From Vibrio penaeicida (GTDB lineage: Bacteria > Pseudomonadota > Gammaproteobacteria > Enterobacterales > Vibrionaceae), in contig NZ_JAUYVM010000008.1 of the NCBI RefSeq assembly GCF_030689305.1, forward strand, positions 186,001-250,000: DNA of 64,000 bases, read 5' to 3'. The notes under the pieces are model-generated. The model was not told the DNA's origin, searched no databases, and saw only the letters and a program-made list of their open reading frames with translations. Of this stretch, positions 9,402 through 18,852 are shown piece after piece; position 1 is the first letter of the stretch; each line of letters begins with the position of its first letter. A program made the translations under genes and the position numbers.

Positions 9402-9413
9402 CCACTTTTTGTG

Positions 9414-9456
9414 CCATTACAAATTTGTATCGTTACAAGTTTATGCCGTTACAAAC
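9414..9456. repeat. Three short direct repeats with 16-bp period
   Basis: The heptamer [AG]TTACAA occurs at 9416, 9432 and 9448, an exact 16-base period, spanning the short gap between two convergent genes and the last codons of the phosphatase gene. No known element is recognised. Confidence 0.4.
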
Positions 9457-10349
9457 AGTGTTTCTTTCAAACCCATTGCGTACAGTATGGTCGTGAGATC
9501 AGTGTGTTGTATAACCAAATCGCAATCCGAGATTAGTGTCGGTTTAGGGTGGTGACCAACGCCAAGCCCACTTTCCTTCAGCATGTACTTATCGTTCGCA
9601 CCATCCCCAACCGCGCATACATCCGCACTCTCGATCTGGAATGTTGACGCACATTTTGCCGCAATGGATGCTTTCTCTCGCCCATCAATAATTAATCCTT
9701 CCACTTCCCCGCTTAACATTCCATTACGGACATTGACATGATTGGCATAATACGCACTGAACCCACACATTTCCGCTACGTATTGGGCAAATACCGACAG
9801 GCCACTGGTAATCAAAACAGTTCTACACGCGTTCGCTTCTAATGTTCTCACTAACGTTTTGGCACCTTGACTTAACTTGATTTCACCACAAAGCGAAAAC
9901 ATCGTCTCTACCGACATTCCCTCTAACAATTGAACCCGACACTTAAATGAATCCTGAAAATCCAGTACACCATTCATCGCGTTTTCGGTGATGGTTTTTA
10001 CCTCAGACCAAACACCATTCAAGCTCGCAAGCTCATCCATCATTTCCTGAACAATGATCGTCGCTTCCATATCGGCAACCAGCAACTTTTTTTGTCGTGC
10101 GTCTTTATGCTGAATCACACAATCAAATTCCAATCCTTTCGATTCTGCCTTCGCTCTCAACTGCTCAACCAGAAAAGACGCATTTTTATCATTGATGTCC
10201 AAATGAAAATCCGCCGCTTTTTCATAGGAAAGCCACGTAACATGTTTGAAGCGAACTCGATATTGGGAACAGAGAGTTAAAACAACCATAAAAATGGATG
10301 ACCATTGATGGCCATTGTTTGCCTTGGTGACGACAGTCAGTACATACAT
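9441..10349 (-). CDS. SerB-like phosphoserine phosphatase, HAD family
   Basis: HAD-superfamily phosphatase of 302 residues with an ACT-like N-terminal region (1-85) and a SerB-type catalytic domain. Motif I reads DMEAT (Asp93, Glu95, Thr97), motif II has Ser182 in ITSGLS, motif III has Lys226, and motif IV is GDGAND (248-253). SerB normally has DxDxT, so the second acid is Glu here instead of Asp. ThrH-type relatives also carry D-x-E, so activity may remain. It may be a second paralogue beside a housekeeping SerB located elsewhere. It stands alone on the minus strand. Confidence 0.8.
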   Translation of the reverse strand: MYVLTVVTKANNGHQWSSIFMVVLTLCSQYRVRFKHVTWLSYEKAADFHLDINDKNASFLVEQLRAKAESKGLEFDCVIQHKDARQKKLLVADMEATIIVQEMMDELASLNGVWSEVKTITENAMNGVLDFQDSFKCRVQLLEGMSVETMFSLCGEIKLSQGAKTLVRTLEANACRTVLITSGLSVFAQYVAEMCGFSAYYANHVNVRNGMLSGEVEGLIIDGREKASIAAKCASTFQIESADVCAVGDGANDKYMLKESGLGVGHHPKPTLISDCDLVIQHTDLTTILYAMGLKETLFVTA

Positions 10350-10583
10350 AATTTATCTCGACGTTATTTATATTGTTGTACTGCAGATAAAACCGCCATT
10401 GTCCCGCAACACAGATATAGATTGACGAAAAAATAGGTGCTCTACCATTCACCTAAAGACATAATTTTTGCTCATAACTTTTAGCACCGCTTTCAATATT
10501 ATTGGGAAAAATATGTACAGAAGTAACAACCCCACACCATACTAAGTATGTCGCGAGCAGTACCCCTCACGTGGGCTACGACT

Positions 10584-10617
10584 TTAGTTATAGTGAAGCG
10601 ATATATACTTAGTTATA
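10584..10617. repeat. Direct repeat upstream of the response regulator gene
   Basis: TTAGTTATA occurs at 10584 and again at 10609, 25 bases apart, 84-117 bases before the start at 10701. It may be a regulator binding site. The gap 10350-10700 otherwise shows only AT-rich sequence and a short palindrome around ATACTAAGTAT. Confidence 0.25.
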
Positions 10618-10700
10618 AGCCTTTCGTTTTGCCAAGTTGGTCATTGCGTAACCTAAGGCTTCTGTGCATCCTTTCTATTCACCCAACTCAAGGAAGTAGC

Positions 10701-11339
10701 ATGTTAAACATACTGATTGCGGATGATCATGCGTTAGTTCGAAAGGGAGTTATCGCAGCACTTTCAGAGCATGTGAGCTCAGTTAACTGCGAAGAGTGCA
10801 CGTGTATTGCCGACGTAATGACAAAGCTATCCGGTGGTGATGCAGATTTGGTTTTACTGGATATTTGCCTTCCAGATGCCGATGGGTTTTCAGGGTTGAG
10901 ATCCATTAAATCTTCCTACCCTTCCGTCCCCGTCGCCATACTTTCTGCCAGAGACGACGAGCAATCCGTTCGGGGTGCATTGGATGCAGGAGCTGATGGA
11001 TATATACCCAAAGCCAGTTCAACTCAGGTCATGTTGAGTGCTATCCAGTTAATTTTAGAGGGAGAAGTCTATCTCCCTTCATTGCTCCTACAAGCAACAC
11101 AATCTCAAACCGATGGGTTGTCAAACAGTTCCTCGAATGCGCGCTCAGCTTCCGGTCTGACAAAAAGGCAGCAAGAAGTTCTTCAACTTATTGAGAAGGG
11201 ATACTCAAACAAAGAAATTGCCCGCGAAATTTTCTGCACAGAAGGAACAGTAAAAGCACACGTCACTGCCATTTTTAAACTGCTAGGCGTGAATAGCCGA
11301 GTCAAAGCCGTGATTGCAGCCAAAGCCATTCAAGAGTAA
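10701..11339 (+). CDS. NarL/FixJ-type response regulator
   Basis: A two-domain transcription factor of 212 residues. The receiver has the acidic pair in IADDH and the phosphoacceptor Asp54 in VLLDICLPDADG; the C-terminal LuxR-type helix-turn-helix contains LTKRQQEVLQLIEKGYSNKEI. The frame is open further upstream, but the ATG at 10701 is the start: AGGAAG precedes it and the receiver begins at once. No histidine kinase is adjacent. The next genes downstream on the same strand are an aldehyde dehydrogenase and an acyl-CoA ligase, which are plausible targets. Confidence 0.9.
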   Translation: MLNILIADDHALVRKGVIAALSEHVSSVNCEECTCIADVMTKLSGGDADLVLLDICLPDADGFSGLRSIKSSYPSVPVAILSARDDEQSVRGALDAGADGYIPKASSTQVMLSAIQLILEGEVYLPSLLLQATQSQTDGLSNSSSNARSASGLTKRQQEVLQLIEKGYSNKEIAREIFCTEGTVKAHVTAIFKLLGVNSRVKAVIAAKAIQE

Positions 11340-11349
11340 CCCGCCCGCG

Positions 11350-11374
11350 AGGGGTCAAACACAAGGTGACCTCT
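11350..11374. other. Stem-loop after the response regulator gene
   Basis: AGGGGTCA and TGACCTCT form an 8-bp stem with one mismatch and a nine-base loop, 10 bases after the stop codon. There is no T-run, so it is a weak terminator at best. The rest of the gap to 11712 holds no gene I can support. Confidence 0.35.
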
Positions 11375-11712
11375 CCATACCCTTATACCCTTAGCCTCAT
11401 ATCCCCTAGACCTTAAGAGATAATCTTTTGGCACGAATTCATAACACTCCCAATCAGGCAGTAAGAGATACTGTTCATCATTAACGAGCGCCAATTTACC
11501 GCTGTCATTACGTTGTTTTTATTTCGGTTTTCAAGCGAATACACCGATGCAAACCGTAAGGTTAATGATCGTCGGTTGAGTAAATCCTTCATTTTTAGGC
11601 TTGTACTTCTGCCTATTCATTATGCGCTCCAAGGATTCAGGACATTCAACTAGGTGAGAACTGTATTGGCTTTTTGTACAGCGGCTCTCGCTAAGGCATT
11701 AGGAGCAATGAG

Positions 11713-13131
11713 ATGAAAAACGAGCCAATCGACTTACAGCTAAGCGTTCACTATTTACGGTTAACGAGCGCTTTCAACGCTAACCCTTTTCCCAGCTACG
11801 ACGCTCGTATTGAAAAGCTGAAATCGCTCAAGCACACCATTTTGCGCAACCAAGACTGCCTGCTAAAAGCATTAAGTCAGGATTTTGGCTACAGAAGTGA
11901 TTATGAAAGTATTGTTGGTGATATTTATACGACCGTTTCAGCCATTAATTACACGCTAAAACACCTGAAAAGCTGGATGAAGCCTAATCGCCTTAAAATC
12001 GGTATACAACATCAACCTGCTCACTCAAGTGTGGTGTACCAGCCTCTTGGAGTAGTGGGCATAATCGCCCCCTGGAATTACCCGATCAACTTGGCACTGA
12101 CCCCTTTAACCGCCGCTATCGCTGCGGGTAACCGAGTGATGTTAAAAGCCTCTGAACATACACCAAAAACAAACCAGCAACTAAAACGAATCTTGTCGGA
12201 AGTCTTCGAGGCAGACCAAGTCACCTTCATCCAAGGCGGTGCAGAAACGGCCATCGAGTTTACTAAGCTAAAGTTTGATCATATTTTTTTCACAGGCTCA
12301 ACGGCAGTGGGCAGAGAAGTGATGCGTGCCGCAGCCGACAACTTGGTTCCATGCACATTGGAATTAGGCGGGAAATCGCCGGTAATCATCGACCAGAATG
12401 TGGATATTCCGAAAGCGGTAACTCGCTTCATTTTTGGAAAAACATTCAACGCAGGGCAAACGTGCGTGGCTCCCGATTATGTGTTTTGCCCCACCAGCAA
12501 AATTAAACAACTGGTTGAAGCGGTTTCGAACCAATATAAAGAAATGTACACGGAAGAATCTGAAAACATCGATTCCACCCATGTCATTAATCAAAATCAA
12601 TTTGACCGCCTTTCCGAACTGGTGGAAGACGCAGTAGCAAAAGGCGCAAAAACTCATACCATTTCTCCGCTTTCCACACGAGACCAAAATACCTTTTTCC
12701 CACTCACGCTGATTACTGATTGCCAACCGGATATGCGTGTAATGCAAGAGGAGATATTTGGTCCCATTCTGCCCATTGTCGGGTACGAAAAAAAAGAAGA
12801 AGTCGCGCAGAGTATTTGCGCTGGCGATCGCCCTCTCGCCCTGTACCTCATCGGTGACGATAAAGACTTCCAAGAATACATACTCACCCACACCCATTCC
12901 GGCGGGGTGTGTATTAATGATGCCGCCTTCCATGTCACGGTGGAAGAGCTTCCATTTGGTGGTGTGGGTCAATCAGGATTTGGGAAATACCATGGACGGG
13001 AAGGTTTTCTTACCTTTTCGAATGCAAAAGCCATTTTAAAAAGAGGCGGGCATCTTTACCCGATGTCATTTTTGTTTCCGCCCTACGGCAACAAAATGCA
13101 CGCACTTTTTTACAAGCTTTTTGTCCGCTAA
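11713..13131 (+). CDS. Aldehyde dehydrogenase, coniferyl-aldehyde dehydrogenase-like
   Basis: NAD(P)-dependent aldehyde dehydrogenase of 472 residues, converting aldehydes to acids. Seen are IIAPWNYP (118-124), FTGSTAVG for the cofactor, the general base Glu217 in ELGGKSP, and the nucleophile Cys251 in NAGQTC. Its short length, FGGVGQSGFGKYHG and the hydrophobic C-terminal tail (MSFLFPPYG... to FYKLFVR) place it with the CalB or fatty-aldehyde branch, so long-chain or aromatic aldehydes are possible substrates. GGAG precedes the ATG. It lies 23 bases before the acyl-CoA ligase, with which it probably forms an operon converting aldehyde to acid to acyl-CoA. Confidence 0.9.
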   Translation: MKNEPIDLQLSVHYLRLTSAFNANPFPSYDARIEKLKSLKHTILRNQDCLLKALSQDFGYRSDYESIVGDIYTTVSAINYTLKHLKSWMKPNRLKIGIQHQPAHSSVVYQPLGVVGIIAPWNYPINLALTPLTAAIAAGNRVMLKASEHTPKTNQQLKRILSEVFEADQVTFIQGGAETAIEFTKLKFDHIFFTGSTAVGREVMRAAADNLVPCTLELGGKSPVIIDQNVDIPKAVTRFIFGKTFNAGQTCVAPDYVFCPTSKIKQLVEAVSNQYKEMYTEESENIDSTHVINQNQFDRLSELVEDAVAKGAKTHTISPLSTRDQNTFFPLTLITDCQPDMRVMQEEIFGPILPIVGYEKKEEVAQSICAGDRPLALYLIGDDKDFQEYILTHTHSGGVCINDAAFHVTVEELPFGGVGQSGFGKYHGREGFLTFSNAKAILKRGGHLYPMSFLFPPYGNKMHALFYKLFVR

Positions 13132-13154
13132 CGCGAAAAATAAGGTGAGATACT

Positions 13155-14681
13155 ATGAACAGTAATGCGAATTTAGGGAAAATGATCGAGCTTACGTGTG
13201 CTCGTTTCGGCGACAGGGTCGCATTTGAATGCCAAGGAAAGGAAATCACCTTTAATCAAGTTGAACATCAGTCTAAGCAGCTCGCCATATGGTTTCAGCA
13301 ACACCCAGAGTTGATACAAGGTGACCGTATTGCTATCCAACTGCCCAATGTACTGCATTATCCCATTGTGGCTTATGCCGCTTTACGTGCGGGGTTGGTC
13401 GTTGTAAACACCAACCCACTCTACACCTACCGAGAATTAAGCCACCAATTGGCGGATTCAGGCGCGAAAGCTTTGGTTGTGCTCGATGCAAACAACATCG
13501 ATATTGAACAAATCAAGTTCGATACGAATGTCAGCATTTTTCTGCAAGCCAGCCCCGTTTTGAACGAGAATTCGCAAGTCACTCCCATTGATAGCGCCAT
13601 AGACATGGCTTCTGGAGAACTGGCTCCCTACGATCCTTCCTACTCTGATATTTGCGTATTGCAATATACTGGCGGCACGACGGGTCAAGCAAAAGGGGCG
13701 TGCTTAACTCACCATGGATTAGTCCAAAACATCCTTCAGTTAAGCCATCGACTGAATAAGCAGCTGAACGATAATGGAGAGATTTCCATTTGCCCATTAC
13801 CTCTGTATCACATTTATGCTTTTGCCGTGAATATGCTTCTAATTTTCTCATACGGGGGTAGAAATGTGCTCATACCTAACCCTCGTGATATTGATTCGAT
13901 GATCACAGCAATCGAACCTCACTCATTCACTATGTTCTCTGGGATCAACACGCTTTTCGTTGCCTTATGTCACCACCCAAAATTTAAGTCACTGAATTTT
14001 GATAGTTTAAAATTAACGCTTTCTGGTGGGGCCGCGCTGACGGAAAATGCTCGGAAAATGTGGTTGGACACGACAGGGAAAACCATATCAGAAGGTTATG
14101 GGATGTCTGAAACTTCGCCGGTCATCGCCCTCAATGAACCTGGAAATGAAGAATACGGCACCGTCGGATTGCCGCTTGTCGATACGAAAGTGGAAATCTG
14201 GGATCTCAACGAAAAGCCCTTAGAATCGGGAGAAGTCGGCGAAATAGTGATTAGCGGTCCGCAAGTTATGGAAGGGTATTGGAATCGTTCTCAGGAAACT
14301 GAAGAAGTCATTACCTCAAGCGGCTTTTTTAAAACGGGGGATCTTGGGCTCATTATGCCTTCTGGGGCAATCAAAATTGTCGACCGACTCAAAGACATGA
14401 TTTTAGTGTCTGGTTTTAACGTCTACCCGACCGAAATTGAACAAGTGTTGTGCGACCACCCATCCATTATGGAAGCCGCCGTTGTCGGAGGGGAGGATCC
14501 GAAAACAGGCGAGGCGGTTCTAGCCTATATCACCGTGTCTAACCCGCTCACTATTGATGAAGTTGTCGCGCATTGTCGCGAGAATTTGACCGCCTACAAA
14601 GTCCCTAAAATGATACAAATTCTGCCAGAGCTACCAAAGTCGACCGTTGGGAAAATTCTAAGAAGAGAGCTTCGCCGATAG
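13155..14681 (+). CDS. Long-chain acyl-CoA ligase, FadD-like
   Basis: AMP-forming acyl-CoA synthetase of 508 residues. Seen are the P-loop-like motif YTGGTTGQAKG (171-181), the adenine motif GYGMSETSP, the hinge region KTGDLG...IVDRLKDMILVSG, FNVYPTEIE, and the catalytic lysine Lys500 in KSTVGKILRR. The DMILVSGFNVYP stretch matches the FadD branch, which activates fatty acids at the inner membrane for beta-oxidation. AGGTGAG precedes the ATG. It follows the aldehyde dehydrogenase and is closed by a strong terminator. Confidence 0.9.
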   Translation: MNSNANLGKMIELTCARFGDRVAFECQGKEITFNQVEHQSKQLAIWFQQHPELIQGDRIAIQLPNVLHYPIVAYAALRAGLVVVNTNPLYTYRELSHQLADSGAKALVVLDANNIDIEQIKFDTNVSIFLQASPVLNENSQVTPIDSAIDMASGELAPYDPSYSDICVLQYTGGTTGQAKGACLTHHGLVQNILQLSHRLNKQLNDNGEISICPLPLYHIYAFAVNMLLIFSYGGRNVLIPNPRDIDSMITAIEPHSFTMFSGINTLFVALCHHPKFKSLNFDSLKLTLSGGAALTENARKMWLDTTGKTISEGYGMSETSPVIALNEPGNEEYGTVGLPLVDTKVEIWDLNEKPLESGEVGEIVISGPQVMEGYWNRSQETEEVITSSGFFKTGDLGLIMPSGAIKIVDRLKDMILVSGFNVYPTEIEQVLCDHPSIMEAAVVGGEDPKTGEAVLAYITVSNPLTIDEVVAHCRENLTAYKVPKMIQILPELPKSTVGKILRRELRR

Positions 14682-14734
14682 AACTGCCATTGTCGCTATA
14701 AAGCGCTCAACCTAACAAAGTCGACATCGTCATT

Positions 14735-14777
14735 AAGCAGGGCATTCCACTCTCTCGGAATGCCTGCTTTCTTTTTC
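14735..14777 (+). terminator. Rho-independent terminator after the acyl-CoA ligase
   Basis: A 13-bp stem (AAGCAGG.CATTCC with one bulged G, pairing with GGAATGCCTGCTT) is followed by TTCTTTTTC. It lies 54 bases after the stop and separates this operon from the AraC gene coming from the other side. Confidence 0.9.
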
Positions 14778-14862
14778 TGCCAAAAAAATTCACACAGACT
14801 CGAATGCAACTTAACCCGAGGCGCATTTCACCAGTAAAGAATGAGGCAAGTTTGAGCGTTAA

Positions 14863-15954
14863 TTAACCTTGCAGGCTGACATGAGAATGGCTGATATCGC
14901 TTTTTACATCAGTCGAACTTTCTATATCGCTGGAGCTTAGGTACCGAGCACGGTATTCACCTGGGGTACAATTCGTCCAACGCTTAAAGGCTCGATTGAA
15001 ATTTGCCACACTAGAAAAACCCACTAGATAGCCAATTTCTCCCAAACTGAGATGGGGTTGCTTAATGTACTCCATTGCTATCCGCTTGCGTGTATTCTCT
15101 AAGATTTCTTTGTAGCTCGTGCCTTGTTCATTGAGCTTGCGCTGGAGATTTCGAAGGCTAATGCCCAGTTGTTTCGCGATATCATATTGAGATGGCGCAC
15201 CTACAGAGAGGTGATCGGTAATGCTGTTGATGATGGTATAGGTTAGATTTTCTTTATCAACGCGAGATAAGAATTGATCAAGTACTTTCTTGTGAACTTG
15301 ATTGAGCATAGGGTTACAGCCCAACGCGCGTTTTTTAGCTTCCTCAAGATCATAAACAATCGTATTTTTTTCAGCACCAAACTCCACTTCACAGCCAAAG
15401 TACTCTTCCAAATACTGAGTATTGTCAGGGCGTTCGTAAGCAAACGTCACCAACTTAACATCGGGTTCGTAACTGGCAATTTCGCGTGAAAACTGAACCA
15501 AAGTTGCCATGAATGTTTCGGTGGATACTCGGGACAACACGTTCCTGCCGCTATCGGGGTATTTATGAACGATAAGCTCCGAGACCATTTTGTTGTCGTG
15601 AGTATGAACTTGCATACTGCAACAGTTTGAAATGACACGCTTGTACTGCGCAATTCGCTCGAACGCATCAAGCAAACTATCGGAAGATATCATCGCGTAG
15701 CCCAAAGCATGAAACGTACTGGGATGAAAGTTTTTGGCAACTTGTGTGGGGAAGTAAAACCCGAGCGCTTGTTTGTTGCAGTGAATCAACAAATCTGAAA
15801 GTCGTTCAATGCCTATTCTAGCTTCAGGGTTATTAATGCAGGCTGGGTCTATATCAAATTGATCTAGAATGGCACTTGTTTGTAAATTGGCATCATTCAT
15901 TGCCTTAGTGATGGGTATGAGCCACCCGCTCAGTGTTGAATAATACTCGTTCAT
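14863..15954 (-). CDS. AraC-family regulator with OruR-type N-terminal domain
   Basis: Transcription factor of 363 residues. The N-terminal 200 residues (start MNEYYSTLSGWLIPI, later HPSTFHALGYAMISSDSL) match the Arabinose_bd/OruR-type sensory domain; the C-terminal AraC domain has the two helix-turn-helix units ending in LSLGEIGYLVGFSSVANFNR and AFKRWTNCTPGEYR. The frame opens at a TTG (16026), but the ATG at 15954 is the likely start. It is divergent from the lipoxygenase-like gene over a 600-base gap, so it is the obvious candidate regulator. Relatives sense small organic acids or amino acids; the ligand here is not known. Confidence 0.85.
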   Translation of the reverse strand: MNEYYSTLSGWLIPITKAMNDANLQTSAILDQFDIDPACINNPEARIGIERLSDLLIHCNKQALGFYFPTQVAKNFHPSTFHALGYAMISSDSLLDAFERIAQYKRVISNCCSMQVHTHDNKMVSELIVHKYPDSGRNVLSRVSTETFMATLVQFSREIASYEPDVKLVTFAYERPDNTQYLEEYFGCEVEFGAEKNTIVYDLEEAKKRALGCNPMLNQVHKKVLDQFLSRVDKENLTYTIINSITDHLSVGAPSQYDIAKQLGISLRNLQRKLNEQGTSYKEILENTRKRIAMEYIKQPHLSLGEIGYLVGFSSVANFNRAFKRWTNCTPGEYRARYLSSSDIESSTDVKSDISHSHVSLQG

Positions 15955-16424
15955 AAAGCTAAACCACTCAAACCAGTCAGTTAACACAAATTTAACATAA
16001 AGCGTAAGTAATCGTAATGATACCAATAATGAGATTATGGGTATTATTCTTTGTGTTTCAATATTAAGACTTCTCGCCGCTCATTTGCCCGTTCCTGAGT
16101 GCCAACAGAGACTAAAAAAAGAAGGGCCTCATCACTGTTACGCTTCGTCCTCCCCTAACTCTATCGCTTATTTATCAGAACATTAGCGACTTATTCAACC
16201 ACACCAACCCGCCTTTTTCCCTTCAACAGCAAGGCGTGCGCACAAAGACAATCATGTGGCAGGTAATGACAATTGAAACAATAAAAATACGATTAACATG
16301 ACATCATGGGTTCATCATTTAGCGTTGATACTTTCCGCCTAAGATCATACCGTTTGTACAAGAAACGTACTTGTTGACTAGGTATTCTCAACATCAGATT
16401 GAGCTATGGAATAAATGAGTGAAG

Positions 16425-16514
16425 CCCGGAAAAACCGGAGAGAAACACGGCAAACGGATCACATTATCGTTCGTCGACATTTAACTATAGCCCCACATCA
16501 TCAGCCTATGCTGA
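16425..16514 (+). promoter_or_regulatory. Leader region with two small stem-loops before the lipoxygenase-like gene
   Basis: CCGG-AAAAA-CCGG (16426-16438) and TCAGC-CTAT-GCTGA (16501-16514) are two small perfect hairpins within 130 bases of the start. ACAAG/CTTGT at 16358-16374 is a further short inverted repeat. The gap 15955-16556 is unusually long for a divergent pair and is the likely place for AraC operators and both promoters. No known riboswitch is recognised. Confidence 0.3.
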
Positions 16515-16556
16515 GCTGTGTTGCGGTAACTACACGACATGAATGCAGGTATGTTT

Positions 16557-18839
16557 ATGAGTGACATCGAAAACAACAAGGCGTTTCTGGATTCGCCTGA
16601 ATTTCATCAACTACAACAACAGATTGCAACCTATGAACGACTCAGGCAATCGGGGTTGCCTGAACAAGATGCGATGCAAAGAAGTTTACAATATGACACC
16701 CAAGAAAAATTAGATCCCATCGTGCTTCCAAACTGGGAAGATTGGGAGCGAATTTGCCCCAAAGACGCCGATCCAAACTGGCGGCCTCAAGCAGTAACGG
16801 GTTCCCGCATTAACGAATTACCTGAATTTCCATTTCCCGTTATTCCACAGCATGCGACTGAAGAACAAAAAGCCGCGCGTAAAAAGCAAATTGAGCAGGC
16901 TAAAAAAAACAACTGGCATGATTACAAACGTCTTCTTAATGTCCCTGTTCACGGAAACGTAGATTCAATAGAAGTGCGAAACAACACGCCGTGGACAGTG
17001 AGAGGAACAGAAGAAGAGCGAAATGCTCGCGCACAGGAATGGGACTTTGGGGTAAGCGATACCTGCCTAGCACGTGCCGATGATTGGGCACTGTTTGACG
17101 CGAGCGTACGGCACATCAGTAAAAACCTCGTACGAATTGCTTTAATAGGCGGTCCAGCCGTCATTAGCGGCCTCATACTTTTGCTTGGAAAACTGGTTGA
17201 ATTGGTCATTACAGGGCAGGCAAAATTCGAAACCGTCGACCCAATTGTTCTAACGGTGCCCCCTGTAGCAGTCTGGTCTGCGGACGATTTAATGTTCTAC
17301 CCTTACGACATTGATAGCGATACCGGTGCTCGTAAATACGACCCTCAATACCCTCGCCCACCGTGGCACGAAGACTTCTTTAACGATGATGTGATCGCAC
17401 ACCTTCAAATTGCACCTGAAACCCCAGTTTTTGATTACTTTCAGCCTCTCAAAGAGCCAATGAGTAACTTCCCGTTTACGGATGCAATGTTCAACAAAAT
17501 CGAAGGGTTTAAAGACGACAACTTTGCTGATGCCATGAGTGAAGGGCGAGTATTTGTGACCGACTTTGGCGATTTTCATGACGAAGTCATGGCGCAATTC
17601 CAGCCCGATAGAACAGCAGACGACATCCCACAAACGGGGGGAAGGCTGTACCCCGCTATCGCGATGTTTGCGGTTCCGAAAGGAAGCAACAAACTGAAAA
17701 CCATCGCAATACAACCCACTCAACGCCCACCTTTGAACGACTGGGAATGGTGGTGGTGGTACAACTTTGGATTTGGTAACGTCCCTCATCCACCATCAAA
17801 AATCATCACACCAGCCGATGATAAGTGGACATGGAGAATGGCGAAAAATACGTTTACCACCATGTATTCCATGTCCAATGTGATTGATCACTTATCAACC
17901 CATGTGTTTCTCTGGCCGGTATCCACCAGTTTTTATCGAACCATACCGGAAAGCCACCCACTATCAGCCTTGGTACTGCCACATTTATCATCGCTTTCTT
18001 TTAACAATTATCTAGGCGTATTTTTTGACCCTTCCACCAAAACGTCCAACCCTGACGGAACAGCCGTTTATGGCGATGGCTACGGCGGAACGTTAACGGG
18101 GGTGGTGAAAACCATCTCAGGCATCAGTAACAAGTCGTTTGTTCACGGCACCATAAGACGTTCTAAACACTATCACTTTACCCAACATGGTCAGCCATTT
18201 GATCGCAGAAAAAATGGGGAATTTGATGCTATCGGGGATTACCCACAACACGATGATGACATCGGACAGTGGCAAGCCATACGCGATTGGGTAGAAGGGT
18301 ATATCCATCTCTACTACAACAGCGATAGCGATGTTGCTAACGATAATGAAGTGCAGGATTTTTTCGAAGACGCGTATGGCGCGGGTGTGAATGGATTCCC
18401 TGCTTCTGCCTCTACTAGACAAGAGCTGATCGACACCATCAGCCACCTTATTTACTGGATGTCGGTAAACCATGGGTTAGGTAATTTGTCAGGATTCCAG
18501 CCATTGGGCGCTCTTGGGTACTATTCACATCTCGCATTGGACCCAGGTGGTTACAGAACAAAAACCGACTGGTTACACGCTTGCCCTCGATTAAATGTCG
18601 GGATGGGGCTCTTTGAATTTGCTAGAAACTTCCTCGATGTACCGGTTCCTTGGCACCGAAGTTTTGGTAAATACCCACAAGGTAACTTTATGCATGATCC
18701 TCGTGTGTACACACATTTACACCAGTTCCAAAGTGAATGTAAAAATATCGATGACACGCTAAGAGCGAAAAACCGAAACAGACGTTGGGCATATGAGTTA
18801 AAACTCCCCTCCACGTTAACAGTAAGCCCTTGGAATTAA
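16557..18839 (+). CDS. Lipoxygenase-fold protein with altered iron-ligand helix
   Basis: Numbering is for the 760-residue form from 16557, the third of three in-frame ATGs; AGG lies seven bases before it. The C-terminal 430 residues follow the lipoxygenase catalytic domain: FVTDFGDF (334-341), YPAIAMFAVP (365-374), TIAIQPTQRP, WTWRMAK, SHPLSALVLPH (466-476), then QWQAIRDWVEGY and VNHGLGN. His639 and Asn643 match the third and fourth iron ligands, and the C-terminal residue, Asn760, replaces the usual Ile. In the ligand helix, lipoxygenases have His-x4-His; here two residues are missing and only His445 and His449 occur, so at least the first His is lost. A hydrophobic segment (about 190-219) could enter a membrane. 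There is no signal peptide. The next gene, 13 bases downstream, has one. Confidence 0.85.
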   Translation: MSDIENNKAFLDSPEFHQLQQQIATYERLRQSGLPEQDAMQRSLQYDTQEKLDPIVLPNWEDWERICPKDADPNWRPQAVTGSRINELPEFPFPVIPQHATEEQKAARKKQIEQAKKNNWHDYKRLLNVPVHGNVDSIEVRNNTPWTVRGTEEERNARAQEWDFGVSDTCLARADDWALFDASVRHISKNLVRIALIGGPAVISGLILLLGKLVELVITGQAKFETVDPIVLTVPPVAVWSADDLMFYPYDIDSDTGARKYDPQYPRPPWHEDFFNDDVIAHLQIAPETPVFDYFQPLKEPMSNFPFTDAMFNKIEGFKDDNFADAMSEGRVFVTDFGDFHDEVMAQFQPDRTADDIPQTGGRLYPAIAMFAVPKGSNKLKTIAIQPTQRPPLNDWEWWWWYNFGFGNVPHPPSKIITPADDKWTWRMAKNTFTTMYSMSNVIDHLSTHVFLWPVSTSFYRTIPESHPLSALVLPHLSSLSFNNYLGVFFDPSTKTSNPDGTAVYGDGYGGTLTGVVKTISGISNKSFVHGTIRRSKHYHFTQHGQPFDRRKNGEFDAIGDYPQHDDDIGQWQAIRDWVEGYIHLYYNSDSDVANDNEVQDFFEDAYGAGVNGFPASASTRQELIDTISHLIYWMSVNHGLGNLSGFQPLGALGYYSHLALDPGGYRTKTDWLHACPRLNVGMGLFEFARNFLDVPVPWHRSFGKYPQGNFMHDPRVYTHLHQFQSECKNIDDTLRAKNRNRRWAYELKLPSTLTVSPWN

Positions 18840-18852
18840 TTGGAGAATCAAT

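Noticed and set aside
10548-10700. N-terminal extension of the response regulator
   Set aside because: The 51 extra residues have no match to a receiver, and AGGAAG directly precedes the ATG at 10701.
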